Shown in pieces: positions 54,121-63,119 of a DNA stretch of 64,000 nt. The notes below the pieces were generated by a model. It saw only the letters and a program-made list of their open reading frames with translations. It was not told where the DNA came from and did no database searches. Position numbers and translations under genes: made by a program. Source of the stretch: Sphingomonadaceae bacterium 3R27C6 (GTDB taxonomy: Bacteria; Pseudomonadota; Alphaproteobacteria; Sphingomonadales; Sphingomonadaceae); NCBI GenBank assembly GCA_005503215.1, contig SCNS01000026.1, forward strand, positions 1 to 64,000, in the 5' to 3' direction. The stretch's first letter is position 1, and the number at the start of each line of letters is the position of its first letter.

Positions 54121-55272
54121 ATGGATCGCCGCTTCTTCATTGCCGCCTCGCTCGGCACCGTCGCCCTCGCTGTTCCCACCATCGCCTCAGCGCAAAATCA
54201 GCGCCCGCCGATGCGCACGCAATGGAAGGTGCGCGCATCCGAAGGCTTCGACGCGCTTGCTTTTCTGGGGCCGCTGGCGGGGGGAGAGCTTTATTTGCCC
54301 TATTACCAGGCCGACGTCGACGCGTTCGCGCCGCGCCTTTCGGCTGCGGCGCGCGCCGAAATTCCGGCGCTGTCGCGCGAAGCCAATGATGCGGGTTTCG
54401 GGCTGCTCGGCCCCATGCTGTCGCTCATCTTTTCGGGCGACGACGACACGAGCCTTGCCGCGCTGATCGCCGCCGCCGCCGCGCCCGAGACGCGCTTGCT
54501 TCCCGCCTATCGCGCGAGCAGCCATTGGAACGAAAAGGACTGGGCATGGTTCGCCGCGCACGCGCCGCGCATGAAAGCGGTGCTCGAAGCGATGCGGGGT
54601 GCGGGCTTCGCCGCCTTTCGCGCCGAACGCATCGCCGCGCTCGAAGGGCGGATCATTCAGCTTCAGGCCGATCTCGGCGCCTATGACGTGATCCGACTGC
54701 ACGAAAAGCTGACCGGCCGGACCTTCGACCCCGAAATCGAGGTGGTGCTGCTGCAATTCTGCAAGCCGCACGGGATCAAGGTGCAGGGCCAGACCTTCCT
54801 CCAGGCGGCCGACTGGAACACCGCGATCACCGTGCGCAACGCGGGCCATGAAATGCTCCACCCGCCGGTGGTGATGGACGGCCCCTCGGCAAAGGCCGCG
54901 CTCGCCATCCTCGCCAAAGACCCGCTGATCCCGCGCGTCGTCGCCGAGCATGATCCCAAATGGGGTTATACGACGCTCGAAGGCCTGCTGAACGAGGATC
55001 TGGCGCAGGCGCTCGACCAGCTGATCGCCGAGGCACTGGGGGTCGCGCGCAATCCGTCCGATCGTTGGCGCAAATCGGACGATGGCATCCATATTCTCGC
55101 GGGGGCCTTTTACGGGATGCTGCGCCAGGACAAGTGGATCGAAACCGGCGGATCGATCGAAACCTGGCTTGCCGACGCGGCAAAGACAGGGCGCCTCGCA
55201 CCGCAAAAATTGCACAGCATCGCCGCGCATGTGCTCGAACGCCCGGTCGACAAGCTTTGGCCGCTGGCTTGA
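54121..55272 (+). CDS. Secreted protein with HExxH motif (candidate metallopeptidase)
   Basis: 383 residues. The signal begins MDRRFFIAAS, a twin-arginine-like motif, with cleavage probably after IASAQ. Deep in the protein RNAGHEMLHPPVV gives His243-Glu-Met-Leu-His247, and GLLNEDLAQAL follows 45 residues later with Glu292 in a plausible third-ligand position (gluzincin arrangement). I know no named family. The rest is alpha-helical with no other motif. An envelope zinc protease or related hydrolase is the working hypothesis. Confidence 0.68.
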   Translation: MDRRFFIAASLGTVALAVPTIASAQNQRPPMRTQWKVRASEGFDALAFLGPLAGGELYLPYYQADVDAFAPRLSAAARAEIPALSREANDAGFGLLGPMLSLIFSGDDDTSLAALIAAAAAPETRLLPAYRASSHWNEKDWAWFAAHAPRMKAVLEAMRGAGFAAFRAERIAALEGRIIQLQADLGAYDVIRLHEKLTGRTFDPEIEVVLLQFCKPHGIKVQGQTFLQAADWNTAITVRNAGHEMLHPPVVMDGPSAKAALAILAKDPLIPRVVAEHDPKWGYTTLEGLLNEDLAQALDQLIAEALGVARNPSDRWRKSDDGIHILAGAFYGMLRQDKWIETGGSIETWLADAAKTGRLAPQKLHSIAAHVLERPVDKLWPLA

Positions 55273-55394
55273 ACGGCGGGGGCTAGCCGCCCCGGCGTTC
55301 CTGCGGTATCGGCCGGGCAGTTCGATCCGCTGCCGGGGAAACAAGCGCTGCCCTTCCATCCCGCCTTCCGCCCGTCCGTCGTGGCGCACGCCGC

Positions 55395-56156
55395 TTGACC
55401 GGCCTGTCGCAGCTTGTTGGCATCGCCCCGCTGACGCTCGTCGGCGCGGCGGCGATGACCTTCGCCGCCGCCTATGTCCGTGGCCTCACCGGCTTTGGCA
55501 TGGCGATCATCCTCGTACCGCTCCTGGGACTGATCATCGCCCCCGGCGAGGCGGTGGTGCTCGGCATATTGCTGCAACTGCTGATCGGGCCGGTCGGGAT
55601 CGGGATCATCATGGCCGACGCCGACCGCGCGACCGCGGTGCCGATCGCGCTGCTCGCGATGGCGACGACGCCGGTCGGCATGGTCGCGCTCGACGCGACC
55701 ACCCCCGACATTGCGCGGCTGCTGATTACCTTGGTCGCGGTCGGTGCCTTTGTCGCGGTGCTGCTGCCCAAACAGCCCGTGGGACACCGGCCGGGGCGCG
55801 GCGCGATTGCGGGGACGGGGGTCGCATCGGGCATCCTCACCGGCTTTGCCGCGATGCCGGGACCGCCGGTCGTGCCCTTCTACCTCCGCCGCCATCTGGA
55901 ACCCAAGGTCGCGCGCGCGTCGATGCTGCTGATCTTCTTTGGCACCGCGATCGCCGGGACGCTCGCCGCGCTCTGGGTCGGGATCGCGACCTGGCGATTA
56001 TTCCTGCTCGCGGTGATCCTGTTCGTGCCGATGTGGCTCGGCAACCGCGTCGGCGCGCGCCATTTCGGCCGCGTCCCGCCGCATGTCTGGCAGGCGATGG
56101 TCGCGATCGTCCTCGGCATCGCGGCGGTGTCGGCGGTGGTGCGGATCCTGAACTAG
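55395..56156 (+). CDS. TauE/SafE family permease
   Basis: 253 residues from a TTG at 55395. About eight helices; family motifs are VRGLTGFGMAIILVPLLGLI and GFAAMPGPPVVPFYLRRHLEPKVARASMLLIFF. The family exports sulfite, sulfoacetate or related anions. It converges with the FtsX-like gene, overlapping by four bases. The 122 bp between it and the upstream peptidase gene show no confident signal. Confidence 0.86.
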   Translation: MTGLSQLVGIAPLTLVGAAAMTFAAAYVRGLTGFGMAIILVPLLGLIIAPGEAVVLGILLQLLIGPVGIGIIMADADRATAVPIALLAMATTPVGMVALDATTPDIARLLITLVAVGAFVAVLLPKQPVGHRPGRGAIAGTGVASGILTGFAAMPGPPVVPFYLRRHLEPKVARASMLLIFFGTAIAGTLAALWVGIATWRLFLLAVILFVPMWLGNRVGARHFGRVPPHVWQAMVAIVLGIAAVSAVVRILN

Positions 56157-58654
56157 AGGCTTCGCAGCGCCTGCGCCGGCTTCGCCGACAGCAGAGGCCA
56201 GCTTCCCGCAATCCCGATCAGGAACGACAGCCCGGCACCGCCGAGCAGGGTCAGTCCGACGATCAGCGGGTCGGGCGCGAAGTCGAATTCGAACAGCTGC
56301 GTCACGACATACCAGGCGCCCGCAAGCCCCAGCCCGAGTGCGAGCACTGCCAAAATGCCCGCGAGCACCGCATATTCCATGCCCTGCGCGCCGAGTATCT
56401 GGCCCCTCGTAGCGCCGAGCAGCTTCAGGATCACGCTGTCGTAAACGCGCCGCTCGCGGCTCGCCGCGATCGCGCCGATCAGCACCGCGATCCCCGCAAG
56501 GATCGCGATGCTCGCGGCAGCCGCGATCGCCTGGCTCATCTGCGTCAGCAGCGTCGTCACCTGCGACACCACATCGCGCACCGCGATCAGCGACGCCGAC
56601 GGAAAGGCGCGCGGAATGCCGCGCGACAGGGCGACTTCGGCCTCGGGCCCGACCGCCACCGTCGCGACCATATTATGCGGCGCCGCGTCGAAGGTGCCGG
56701 GCGAGAAGACGAGCACATAGTTCAGCCCGAAATTGTCCCAGTTGACGGTACGGAAGGAGGCGACCTTCGCCTGCACCTCGACCCCAAGAACATTGATCGA
56801 CAGCGTATCGCCGAGCTTCAGCCCGAGCGATGTCGCGACTTCCTGCTCGACGCTGACCAGCGGCGGTCCCTTGTAATCGGCGGCCCACCACTCGCCGCCA
56901 ACGAGTTCGCTGCCGTTGGGCAACACCGGGCTGTACGTCAGCCCGCGGTCGCCGCGCAGCACCCACGCGCCCTCGGGCAGTTCGGCGAGTTCGTCGACGC
57001 GCTGGCCGGCAAATTCGGTAACGCTGCCGCGCAGCGCGGGGATCATGTTGATCTCGGCCTTGGGGTCGGCCCCCGCCACCATCGTCTGGAAGCGCGCGGT
57101 CTCGGTGCGCGGCACGTCGAGCACGAAGAAGCTCGGCGCGCGTTGCGGCACGGTCGACTGGATTTCGGCGGTGATGCTCGTCTGGATCGCCGCCAGCGTC
57201 ACGAACAAGGTCAGGCCAAGTCCGAGCGCGACGACGAGCGCGCCGGTCGCCGCGCCGGGGCGGTGCAGGTTCGCGAGCGCGAGGCGGAACAGCGGGCGTT
57301 TCGGACGCGGCAGACGGCTCGCGGTGCGGCGCACCAGCCAGCCGAGCCCGACGAGGATGAGCAGTAGCCCGATCGCGGCCCCGATGAAACCGAGCGCGAA
57401 CAGGGGCTCGCGCGCGGTGCCGACCGCGAGCGCGATGATCGCCGCCAGCGCCGCCGCGACCGCGATCACCGTCTGCCGGTCGATCCGCGCCGCGCCGCTC
57501 ACCGTCGCGCGGTAAAGCCCGGCGGCGGGAACATGCCGCGTCGCCGCAAGCGGGGGCAGGGCAAAGGCGACGGCGATGAGCAAGCCATAGGCCGCGCTCA
57601 CTGCGAGCGGCAGCGGATAGATGGCGATGCCCGGTTTGACAGGCAGCACGTCGCCGGCGATCCAGCCGATCGCGGCGGGCGCGAGCGCGCCGACGATCAG
57701 CCCCGCGACAATCGACACCGCGGCGACCGCGAGGATTTGCAGCCCATAGATGCGCGCGACCGTGCCGCTATCGGCGCCGAGCACTTTGAGCGTCGCAAGG
57801 CCGGGGCGCTTGCCCGCGAGATAGCTCGCGACGCCGTTGCCGACGCCGATCCCCGCGATCACCAGCGCCGCGAGGCCGACGAGCGACAGGAACTGCCCCA
57901 TCCGCTCGATAAAGCGCCGCGTGCCCGGCGCGCCGTTGCTGCTGTCGGTGATGTCCCAGCCCGCGTCGGGGAATTCGGCGGTCAGCGCCTTGCCGACCGC
58001 TTGCGCGTTCGCGCTTTCGGGCAAGCGGACGCGATATTTGCTTTCATAGAGGCTGCCCGGCTGGATCAGCTGCGTCGCGGGCAGGTCGGCCAGCCCGATG
58101 ATCGCGACGGGACCGAGTGTGAAGCCTTCGCCCAGCCGGTCGGGCTCCTCGGCGATCACGCCGTCGATCAGGAAGCTCTTCTCGCCGAACTTCACGCGCT
58201 CACCGACCTTGAGGCCCAGCCGCGAGACGAGATCCTTGCCGATCCAGATACCGCCCGGCGGCGGCGGACCTTTGCGCGCGCCGCTTTCCAGCCGCATCGT
58301 CCCATAGAGCGGATAGACGCCGTCGACCGCCTTCAGTTCGGACAGCAAAGCCTCGCCGTCGGGATCGTTCGCCATCGCACGCAGCCGCACGGTGGCCGAG
58401 GGTGTGCCGACGCGGCGGAAGCCCGCCATTTCCTCGGGCGTGGCCTCGCGCTGCGGCAGGCTGAACTCGACATCGCCGCCAAGGATCGTCTGCCCGCGCA
58501 CTTCGAGTTCGGACGTGATGCCGCGTGTGAGGCTGCCGATCGCCGCGAGCGTCGCGACGCCAAGGAACAGGCAGACCGCGAGCAGGCGGAGGCCGCGGAT
58601 ACGCGTCGCAAGGTCGCGGCGCGCGATCCGCCAGAGCGTGGCGAGTGGCAACAC
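56153..58654 (-). CDS. FtsX/MacB-type ABC transporter permease (YbbP-like)
   Basis: 833 residues. Start MLPLATLWRIARRDLATRIRG. It has the YbbP-type layout: one N-terminal helix, a long periplasmic domain (~60-250), helices (IERMGQFLSLVGLAALVIAGIGVGNGVASYLAGKRPGLATLKVLGA), a second periplasmic domain, and a C-terminal three-helix block with LGATRGQILGAQGMEY. It works with the adjacent ATPase and may export or extract lipophilic compounds, but the YbbAP substrate is not established. Confidence 0.9.
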   Translation of the reverse strand: MLPLATLWRIARRDLATRIRGLRLLAVCLFLGVATLAAIGSLTRGITSELEVRGQTILGGDVEFSLPQREATPEEMAGFRRVGTPSATVRLRAMANDPDGEALLSELKAVDGVYPLYGTMRLESGARKGPPPPGGIWIGKDLVSRLGLKVGERVKFGEKSFLIDGVIAEEPDRLGEGFTLGPVAIIGLADLPATQLIQPGSLYESKYRVRLPESANAQAVGKALTAEFPDAGWDITDSSNGAPGTRRFIERMGQFLSLVGLAALVIAGIGVGNGVASYLAGKRPGLATLKVLGADSGTVARIYGLQILAVAAVSIVAGLIVGALAPAAIGWIAGDVLPVKPGIAIYPLPLAVSAAYGLLIAVAFALPPLAATRHVPAAGLYRATVSGAARIDRQTVIAVAAALAAIIALAVGTAREPLFALGFIGAAIGLLLILVGLGWLVRRTASRLPRPKRPLFRLALANLHRPGAATGALVVALGLGLTLFVTLAAIQTSITAEIQSTVPQRAPSFFVLDVPRTETARFQTMVAGADPKAEINMIPALRGSVTEFAGQRVDELAELPEGAWVLRGDRGLTYSPVLPNGSELVGGEWWAADYKGPPLVSVEQEVATSLGLKLGDTLSINVLGVEVQAKVASFRTVNWDNFGLNYVLVFSPGTFDAAPHNMVATVAVGPEAEVALSRGIPRAFPSASLIAVRDVVSQVTTLLTQMSQAIAAAASIAILAGIAVLIGAIAASRERRVYDSVILKLLGATRGQILGAQGMEYAVLAGILAVLALGLGLAGAWYVVTQLFEFDFAPDPLIVGLTLLGGAGLSFLIGIAGSWPLLSAKPAQALRSL

Positions 58655-59356
58655 CTAGGCGGCCCGCTCTTCGATTTTCCCGTCGTGCATCACGACGACG
58701 CGGTCGCAATGCTCGGCGAGTTCGGGGTCGTGGGTGATGATGAGCAAGGTCGCGCCCAATGCGCTGCGGCGCGCGAAGATCAGGTCGATGATCGCATGAC
58801 CCGTAGCGGTGTCGAGATTGCCCGTCGGCTCGTCGGCAAAGATGATCGCGGGCGAGCTTGCCATCGCGCGCGCGATCGCGACGCGCTGCTGCTCGCCGCC
58901 CGACAGCTGCGCGGGATAATGGGTGAGGCGATGCCCAAGCCCGACGGCTTCGAGTTCGGCGGCGGCGCGCCCGAACGGGTCGGTGATGCCGGCGAGTTCG
59001 AGCGGGACCGCGACATTTTCGAGCGCGGTCATCGTCGGCAGCAGGTGAAACGCCTGCAGAACGATACCGATCCGCCCGCGCCGAGCGCGCGCCAGATCAT
59101 CCTCGTCCATCGTGGCAAAATCGAGCCCCGCGACATTGATGCGGCCGCCATTGGCACGCTCGAGCCCGGCGAGCACCGCCATCAGCGAGCTTTTCCCCGA
59201 TCCCGACGGCCCGAGCAGCGCGACCGACGTGCCCGCTTCGACCTCCAGATCGACGCCGCGCAAAATTTCAACCGGGGCCTTGTCGCTTCCAAGCGTGAGC
59301 GTCACATTGTGGGCGGCGATCGCCACGCTCGGCGATTGTCGTGGGGCGTCGGGCAA
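58655..59356 (-). CDS. ABC transporter ATP-binding protein (YbbA/LolD-like)
   Basis: 233 residues from a TTG at 59356 (an internal GTG at 59326, VAIAAHNVTL, is also possible). Walker A GPSGSGKSS, Q-loop VLQAFHLLPTMTALENVAVP, signature LSGGEQQRVAIARA, Walker B IIFADEPTGNLD and H-loop ITHDPELA. Same operon as the FtsX-like permease. Divergent from the SGNH hydrolase, reproducing the ybbA-ybbP/tesA arrangement found in E. coli. Confidence 0.92.
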   Translation of the reverse strand: MPDAPRQSPSVAIAAHNVTLTLGSDKAPVEILRGVDLEVEAGTSVALLGPSGSGKSSLMAVLAGLERANGGRINVAGLDFATMDEDDLARARRGRIGIVLQAFHLLPTMTALENVAVPLELAGITDPFGRAAAELEAVGLGHRLTHYPAQLSGGEQQRVAIARAMASSPAIIFADEPTGNLDTATGHAIIDLIFARRSALGATLLIITHDPELAEHCDRVVVMHDGKIEERAA

Positions 59357-59373
59357 GGAGAGGACCCTTTGAA

Positions 59374-60087
59374 ATGAGAACGGCCGGATGGCGCTCTGCT
59401 CTTACATATGGTTGTGTCGCAATTCTTTGCCAACCACTCGCCGCATGCGGATCGGCAGAAAATCCATCGGCTTCGACGAACGACAAGGTTGCGGCGAAAG
59501 CGGCGCCCGCGATCCCCGCCGACGCGCCGCTCGTGATCGCCTTTGGTGACTCGCTGTACGCCGGCTACCAGCTCGGTCCGAAAGAAGGGCTCGCGCCGCA
59601 ATTGCAGGCCGCGCTCGCCGACGATGGCGTCGTCGCGCGCGTCCAGAATGCGGGCGTTTCGGGCGATACCACCGCCGCGGGGCGCCAGCGCCTGACCTAT
59701 GTGCTGGACAATGCGAAGGCGAAGCCCGCGCTCGTCGTGCTCGGGCTCGGCGGCAACGACATGCTGCGCGGGATCGGCCCTGAGCAGACGCGCGCCAATC
59801 TCGACGCGATGCTCGCCGAATTGAAAAAGCGCGAAATCCCGGTGCTGCTCACCGGCATGATGGCCGCGCCCAACCTCGGCAGCGATTATGCGAAGAAGTT
59901 CAACCCGATCTATCCCGAACTCGCGTCGAAATATGACGTGAGCTTCTATCCGTTCATTCTCGACAATGTCGTCACCGACAAGGCGCTGATGCTCGGCGAC
60001 AATATGCATCCCAATGCCAGGGGGGTGACGGTCGTGGCCGAAGGGCTGGCGCCGCTGGTCGAACAGGCGCTGCCGAACGCGGAATGA
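59374..60087 (+). CDS. Lipoprotein SGNH hydrolase (TesA/arylesterase-like)
   Basis: 237 residues from ATG 59374 (MRTAGWRSALTYG) with lipobox LAAC at Cys25. Catalytic blocks: AFGDSLYAGYQL with Ser60 in GDS, GLGGNDMLRG, and GDNMHPNARG with Asp209 and His212. It is the TesA/arylesterase type of GDSL hydrolase with thioesterase, esterase and lysophospholipase members. Alternative start at 59341 lengthens the N-terminus only. Its transcript ends at a strong hairpin. Confidence 0.9.
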   Translation: MRTAGWRSALTYGCVAILCQPLAACGSAENPSASTNDKVAAKAAPAIPADAPLVIAFGDSLYAGYQLGPKEGLAPQLQAALADDGVVARVQNAGVSGDTTAAGRQRLTYVLDNAKAKPALVVLGLGGNDMLRGIGPEQTRANLDAMLAELKKREIPVLLTGMMAAPNLGSDYAKKFNPIYPELASKYDVSFYPFILDNVVTDKALMLGDNMHPNARGVTVVAEGLAPLVEQALPNAE

Positions 60088-60125
60088 ATATCCGCGCTGT
60101 CGTACAGCGAAAGGACAAATAAAAA

Positions 60126-60155
60126 GGGGCGGCCCGATGGGCCGCCCCTTCTTTT
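60126..60155. terminator. Bidirectional rho-independent terminator
   Basis: GGGGCGGCCC, loop GAT, GGGCCGCCCC with exact 10-bp arms, then TTCTTTT on the plus strand and an A-run (AAAAA) preceding the left arm, so it works for both the convergent esterase and outer-membrane protein genes. Confidence 0.9.
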
Positions 60156-60176
60156 CGTTTCGCTGTTCCGAAAGGA

Positions 60177-60629
60177 TCAGAAAGCGAAGCCGACGCCGAC
60201 CGCGAAGGTGTCGAAGTCGCTGAAGTTCTCGATGAACTGGTGGCGATATTCGGCCTTGGCGTAGAGGTTCTGGCCCAGCTTGTGCTGGTAGCCGGCACCG
60301 ACATAGGGATCGTCGATCTGGCCGAAGGTGTAACCGGCGTTGGCATAGAGCTTGCCGTTGGCGCCGACCTTGGCGCCCGCGCGGCCGCCGGCCGAGAACT
60401 GGACCTTGGCGCCGTCGATCAGCACCTTGTCGCCCGCGATTTCGGCACCCGCGAACGCGCTCGAGCCGAGGTCGAAATCATAGCCGGCCGCGGCGCCAAG
60501 CGTGGCGTCGTCGAGGCCGCTGCCCGTGACATAGCCGCCGCGCACTTCGACGCGGCCTTCGCCCTGCGCCATGGCGGGGGTTGCAACGATGGCCGTCAGG
60601 AGAGCGGCTGCAACTGCGAATTTCTTCAT
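60177..60629 (-). CDS. Outer-membrane beta-barrel protein (opacity-like)
   Basis: 150 residues with a signal peptide ending TPAMAQ. The mature part is alternating beta strands (GGYVTGSGLDDATLGAAAGYDFDL; LYANAGYTFG; DPYVGAGYQHKL; LYAKAEYRHQF) and ends in an aromatic C-terminus, VGVGFAF, as outer-membrane barrels do. About eight strands, an OmpA/opacity-like porin family. Function not known. The upstream gap (60630-60780) is AT-rich with CTGTGT...ACACAG half-sites but no convincing -35/-10 pair. Confidence 0.85.
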   Translation of the reverse strand: MKKFAVAAALLTAIVATPAMAQGEGRVEVRGGYVTGSGLDDATLGAAAGYDFDLGSSAFAGAEIAGDKVLIDGAKVQFSAGGRAGAKVGANGKLYANAGYTFGQIDDPYVGAGYQHKLGQNLYAKAEYRHQFIENFSDFDTFAVGVGFAF

Positions 60630-60832
60630 GTTCTTTTCCTTCTGCTTTTAATCGGCCACGCCCTTTGGGTCGCGACGCCCCCTAAATGGGGCTCGCGGCT
60701 GTCGCTGCAATGAACGGATCGTTCAGAATGTGACAATTTTCTTACCTGTGTTATTTTTACCACACAGTATAGAATAGGTATGCGTTCTCGCCCCGCATAT
60801 CTGCGGGTTTCTGACGCTTACGAAGATGGGAA

Positions 60833-60852
60833 AAGACGCCGGAGGGCGTCTT
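60833..60852 (-). terminator. Hairpin overlapping the rlmN stop
   Basis: On the minus strand AAGACGCC, loop CTCC, GGCGTCTT: an 8-bp stem beginning at the rlmN stop codon and followed by TTTTCCC. A weaker hairpin, CCCGCA TATC TGCGGG, lies ~30 bp further at 60794-60809. These would end the rlmN transcript. Confidence 0.65.
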
Positions 60853-62096
60853 CAGCCGAGTGCGGCCTGCTTTTCCTCGGCGATGCGGTCGAGTTCGGCG
60901 CGACTCGGCTTGGTCGCCGCGCTCTTGAGCTGCCCGCACGCCGCCATGATGTCGCGCCCGCGCGGGGTGCGCACCGGCGCCGAAATCCCGGCCTTGAAAA
61001 TCAGGTTGCTGAACGCGCGCACCCGCTCGGGCGACGAACATTCATAGATCGCCCCGGGCCAGGGGTTGAAGGGAATCAGGTTGACCTTTGCATGCAGGCC
61101 ATATTCGCGGATCAGCCGGACGAGCTCGCGCGCATCGTCGTCGCTGTCATTCTTGTCCTTCAGCATCACATATTCAAAGGTGATGCGCCGCGAATTGCCG
61201 GCACCGGGATAATCGGCGCAGGCTTTCAGCAGTTCGTCGATGCCATATTTGCGGTTGAGCGGCACGATCTCGTCGCGAATTTCCTTCGACACCGCGTGAA
61301 GCGAGACCGCAAGGTTGACGCCAATCTCTTCGCCCGCGCGCGCCATCATCGGCACGACGCCGCTCGTCGACAGCGTGATCCGGCGCCGCGACAGCGCAAG
61401 CCCGTCGCCATCCATGACGATCTTCAGCGCACCCTTGACCTCGTCGAAATTATACAGCGGCTCGCCCATGCCCATCATCACGATATTGGTCAGGATGCGC
61501 CCGTCGGCGGTATAATTGCCGCCTTCGTCGTCATCGTCGTCCTCGGGATCGGGGCCGAAGCCCGCCATCGTCCCCTTCGGCCACTCGCCGAGCTCGTCGC
61601 GCGCCAGCATCACCTGCCCGACGATCTCGCCCGCGGCGAGATTGCGGACGAGGCGCATCGTGCCGGTGTGGCAGAAACGGCAATTGAGCGTGCAGCCGAC
61701 CTGGCTCGACACGCAGAGCGTTCCCCGATCGGCGTCGGGGATGAAGACCATTTCATATTCCTGGCCGTCGGCGGCGGCGAGCAGCCATTTGCGCGTGCCG
61801 TCGCTCGACACCTGCGCCTCGCGCACCGTCGGGCGGCCGATGATGAAACGGTCGGTCAGCCACGGGCGCATCGCCTTCGCGATGTCGGTCATCGCCTCGA
61901 AATCGGTGACGCCGCGATGGTACATCCAGTGCCAGATCTGCTTGGCGCGCAGCTTCGCGGCCTTGGCATCGAGGCCCGCCTCGACCAGCACGCCGCCGAT
62001 CGCGTCGCGCGTCAGCCCGATCAGGTCGATGCGGTTGCCGCCGCGCAAGGGAACGGTGCCCGTCGTGACGGGGTCGATGTGGCCGGGAATCTGCAT
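60852..62096 (-). CDS. rlmN: Dual-specificity 23S rRNA/tRNA methyltransferase RlmN
   Basis: 414 residues from ATG 62096 (MQIPGHIDPVTTG). Radical-SAM enzyme that methylates C2 of A2503 in 23S rRNA and A37 in some tRNAs. The cluster motif is Cys135-x3-Cys139-x2-Cys142 (GCTLNCRFCHTG), with Cys128 and the methyl-carrying Cys387 (IMAACGQL) present. An acidic insertion, GPDPEDDDDDEGGNY, lies between the cluster motif and MGMGEPLYNF; it appears in alphaproteobacterial relatives but is unusually acidic. An upstream start at 62135 adds 13 residues. Confidence 0.94.
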   Translation of the reverse strand: MQIPGHIDPVTTGTVPLRGGNRIDLIGLTRDAIGGVLVEAGLDAKAAKLRAKQIWHWMYHRGVTDFEAMTDIAKAMRPWLTDRFIIGRPTVREAQVSSDGTRKWLLAAADGQEYEMVFIPDADRGTLCVSSQVGCTLNCRFCHTGTMRLVRNLAAGEIVGQVMLARDELGEWPKGTMAGFGPDPEDDDDDEGGNYTADGRILTNIVMMGMGEPLYNFDEVKGALKIVMDGDGLALSRRRITLSTSGVVPMMARAGEEIGVNLAVSLHAVSKEIRDEIVPLNRKYGIDELLKACADYPGAGNSRRITFEYVMLKDKNDSDDDARELVRLIREYGLHAKVNLIPFNPWPGAIYECSSPERVRAFSNLIFKAGISAPVRTPRGRDIMAACGQLKSAATKPSRAELDRIAEEKQAALG

Positions 62097-62149
62097 GATG
62101 CGCGGCCATATAGTGGGGAAGGGGCAAAAGCGCAATTGCGCCGCGAAAT

Positions 62150-62256
62150 CCCCTCCCGCTTGCGGGAGGGGCAGCGAGACTTGCCAGCTTGCTGGCTAGC
62201 CGCAGCGGGGTGGGCAATCGCAACGCACCCCCAACCCCTCCCGCAAGCGGGAGGGG
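62150..62256. repeat. Composite palindromic repeat, copy 3 (reversed)
   Basis: Two identical-type hairpins, CCCCTCCCGC/GCGGGAGGGG at 62150-62171 and again at 62235-62256. Between them, read on the minus strand, is AGCAAGCTGGCAAGTCTCGC, the same core as copy 1. It fills the gap between rlmN and the SDR gene, which share no other visible signals. Confidence 0.75.
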
Positions 62257-62263
62257 AGCCCGT

Positions 62264-63007
62264 TTACAGCGACGCCAGCATCCCCAGCACCTGCGGCACC
62301 GTCCCGTTCGCCTCGGCATTGCGCAGCGGCAGGACATTCTGCACCAATATTTCCTCGGGGGTCGGCGCCACCGCGAACAGCGCCATAACCTCATCGGCAA
62401 ACTCATCGAGCGGCATATAACCCTCGCGCGTCGACTGGCCGGGGGTCAGGTCGGTGCGCACCGCGGGCGGCGCCAGCTCGATCACCTCGACCTTGCCCGC
62501 CAACCGGATGCGCAGCGCGACCGAGTAACTGTGGATCGCCGCCTTGGTCGCCGAATAGGTCGGCGCCTTGGGGAAGGGGACGAACGCCAGCCCCGACGTT
62601 ACGTTGACGATCGCGCTGTCGGCCTGCGCCGCCAGATGATCGACGAGTGCGTCGATCAGCCGGATGGGACCGAGGATGTTGGTGACGACCGTCGCCTCGG
62701 CCTGCGTCAGATCGCGCTTTGCGCTCGCATCCTCGGCACTCATGATGCCGGCGTTGTTGACAAGCACATTGAGGCCCGGAAATTTCGCGACGATCTCCTT
62801 CGCGAAGGCGGCGATCGCCTCCGCATCGGTAACGTCGAGCGACATCGCCGACATGTTCGGACGCCCCGCGATCGCGGCGTCGAGCTTCGCGGCATTGCGC
62901 CCGGTGACGATGACCCTGTTGCCCGCGTCGTGCCAGCGCTGCGCGAGCGCCAGTCCGATGCCCGAACCCCCGCCGGTGACGAGGATGGTGTTGCCTGCGG
63001 TTTTCAT
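62264..63007 (-). CDS. Short-chain dehydrogenase (DltE-like)
   Basis: 247 residues. Rossmann motif ILVTGGGSGIGLALA, VLVNNAGIM, and catalytic Ser-Tyr-Lys with SGLAFVPFPKAPTYSATKAAIHSYS. Classic NAD(P)-dependent SDR. Substrate unknown; divergent from an HxlR regulator that probably controls it. Its end is close to the composite repeat. Confidence 0.88.
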   Translation of the reverse strand: MKTAGNTILVTGGGSGIGLALAQRWHDAGNRVIVTGRNAAKLDAAIAGRPNMSAMSLDVTDAEAIAAFAKEIVAKFPGLNVLVNNAGIMSAEDASAKRDLTQAEATVVTNILGPIRLIDALVDHLAAQADSAIVNVTSGLAFVPFPKAPTYSATKAAIHSYSVALRIRLAGKVEVIELAPPAVRTDLTPGQSTREGYMPLDEFADEVMALFAVAPTPEEILVQNVLPLRNAEANGTVPQVLGMLASL

Positions 63008-63049
63008 ATTTGCCTCCTTTGGGGTGGTTAGAAGGCGTAGATATCCCTA

Positions 63050-63084
63050 TACTCTCCAAAAGAAAGTAGGCACCCGAAAGTGCC
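63050..63084. promoter_or_regulatory. Candidate HxlR operator between SDR and HxlR genes
   Basis: TACT, eleven bases, AGTA (63050-63068), resembling the TACT...AGTA half-sites of HxlR/YodB-type regulators but with wider spacing, followed directly by GGCAC, six bases, GTGCC (63069-63084). Both lie midway in the 112-bp divergent gap. The function of neither has been shown. Confidence 0.4.
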
Positions 63085-63119
63085 ATAGTTACCCAAAAGA
63101 GAGATTTGGATTTTCCGCC

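Noticed and set aside
55082..57367. 761-codon open frame on the plus strand, antisense to the ABC permease
   Set aside because: It lacks any domain, consists of low-complexity Arg/Ala/Asp-rich sequence and lies opposite a clear FtsX-like gene. High GC makes stop-free antisense frames common.
60746..60767. CTGTGT-N10-ACACAG dyad before the outer-membrane protein gene as an operator
   Set aside because: Short arms, no clear promoter geometry, and AT-rich sequence gives such dyads by chance.
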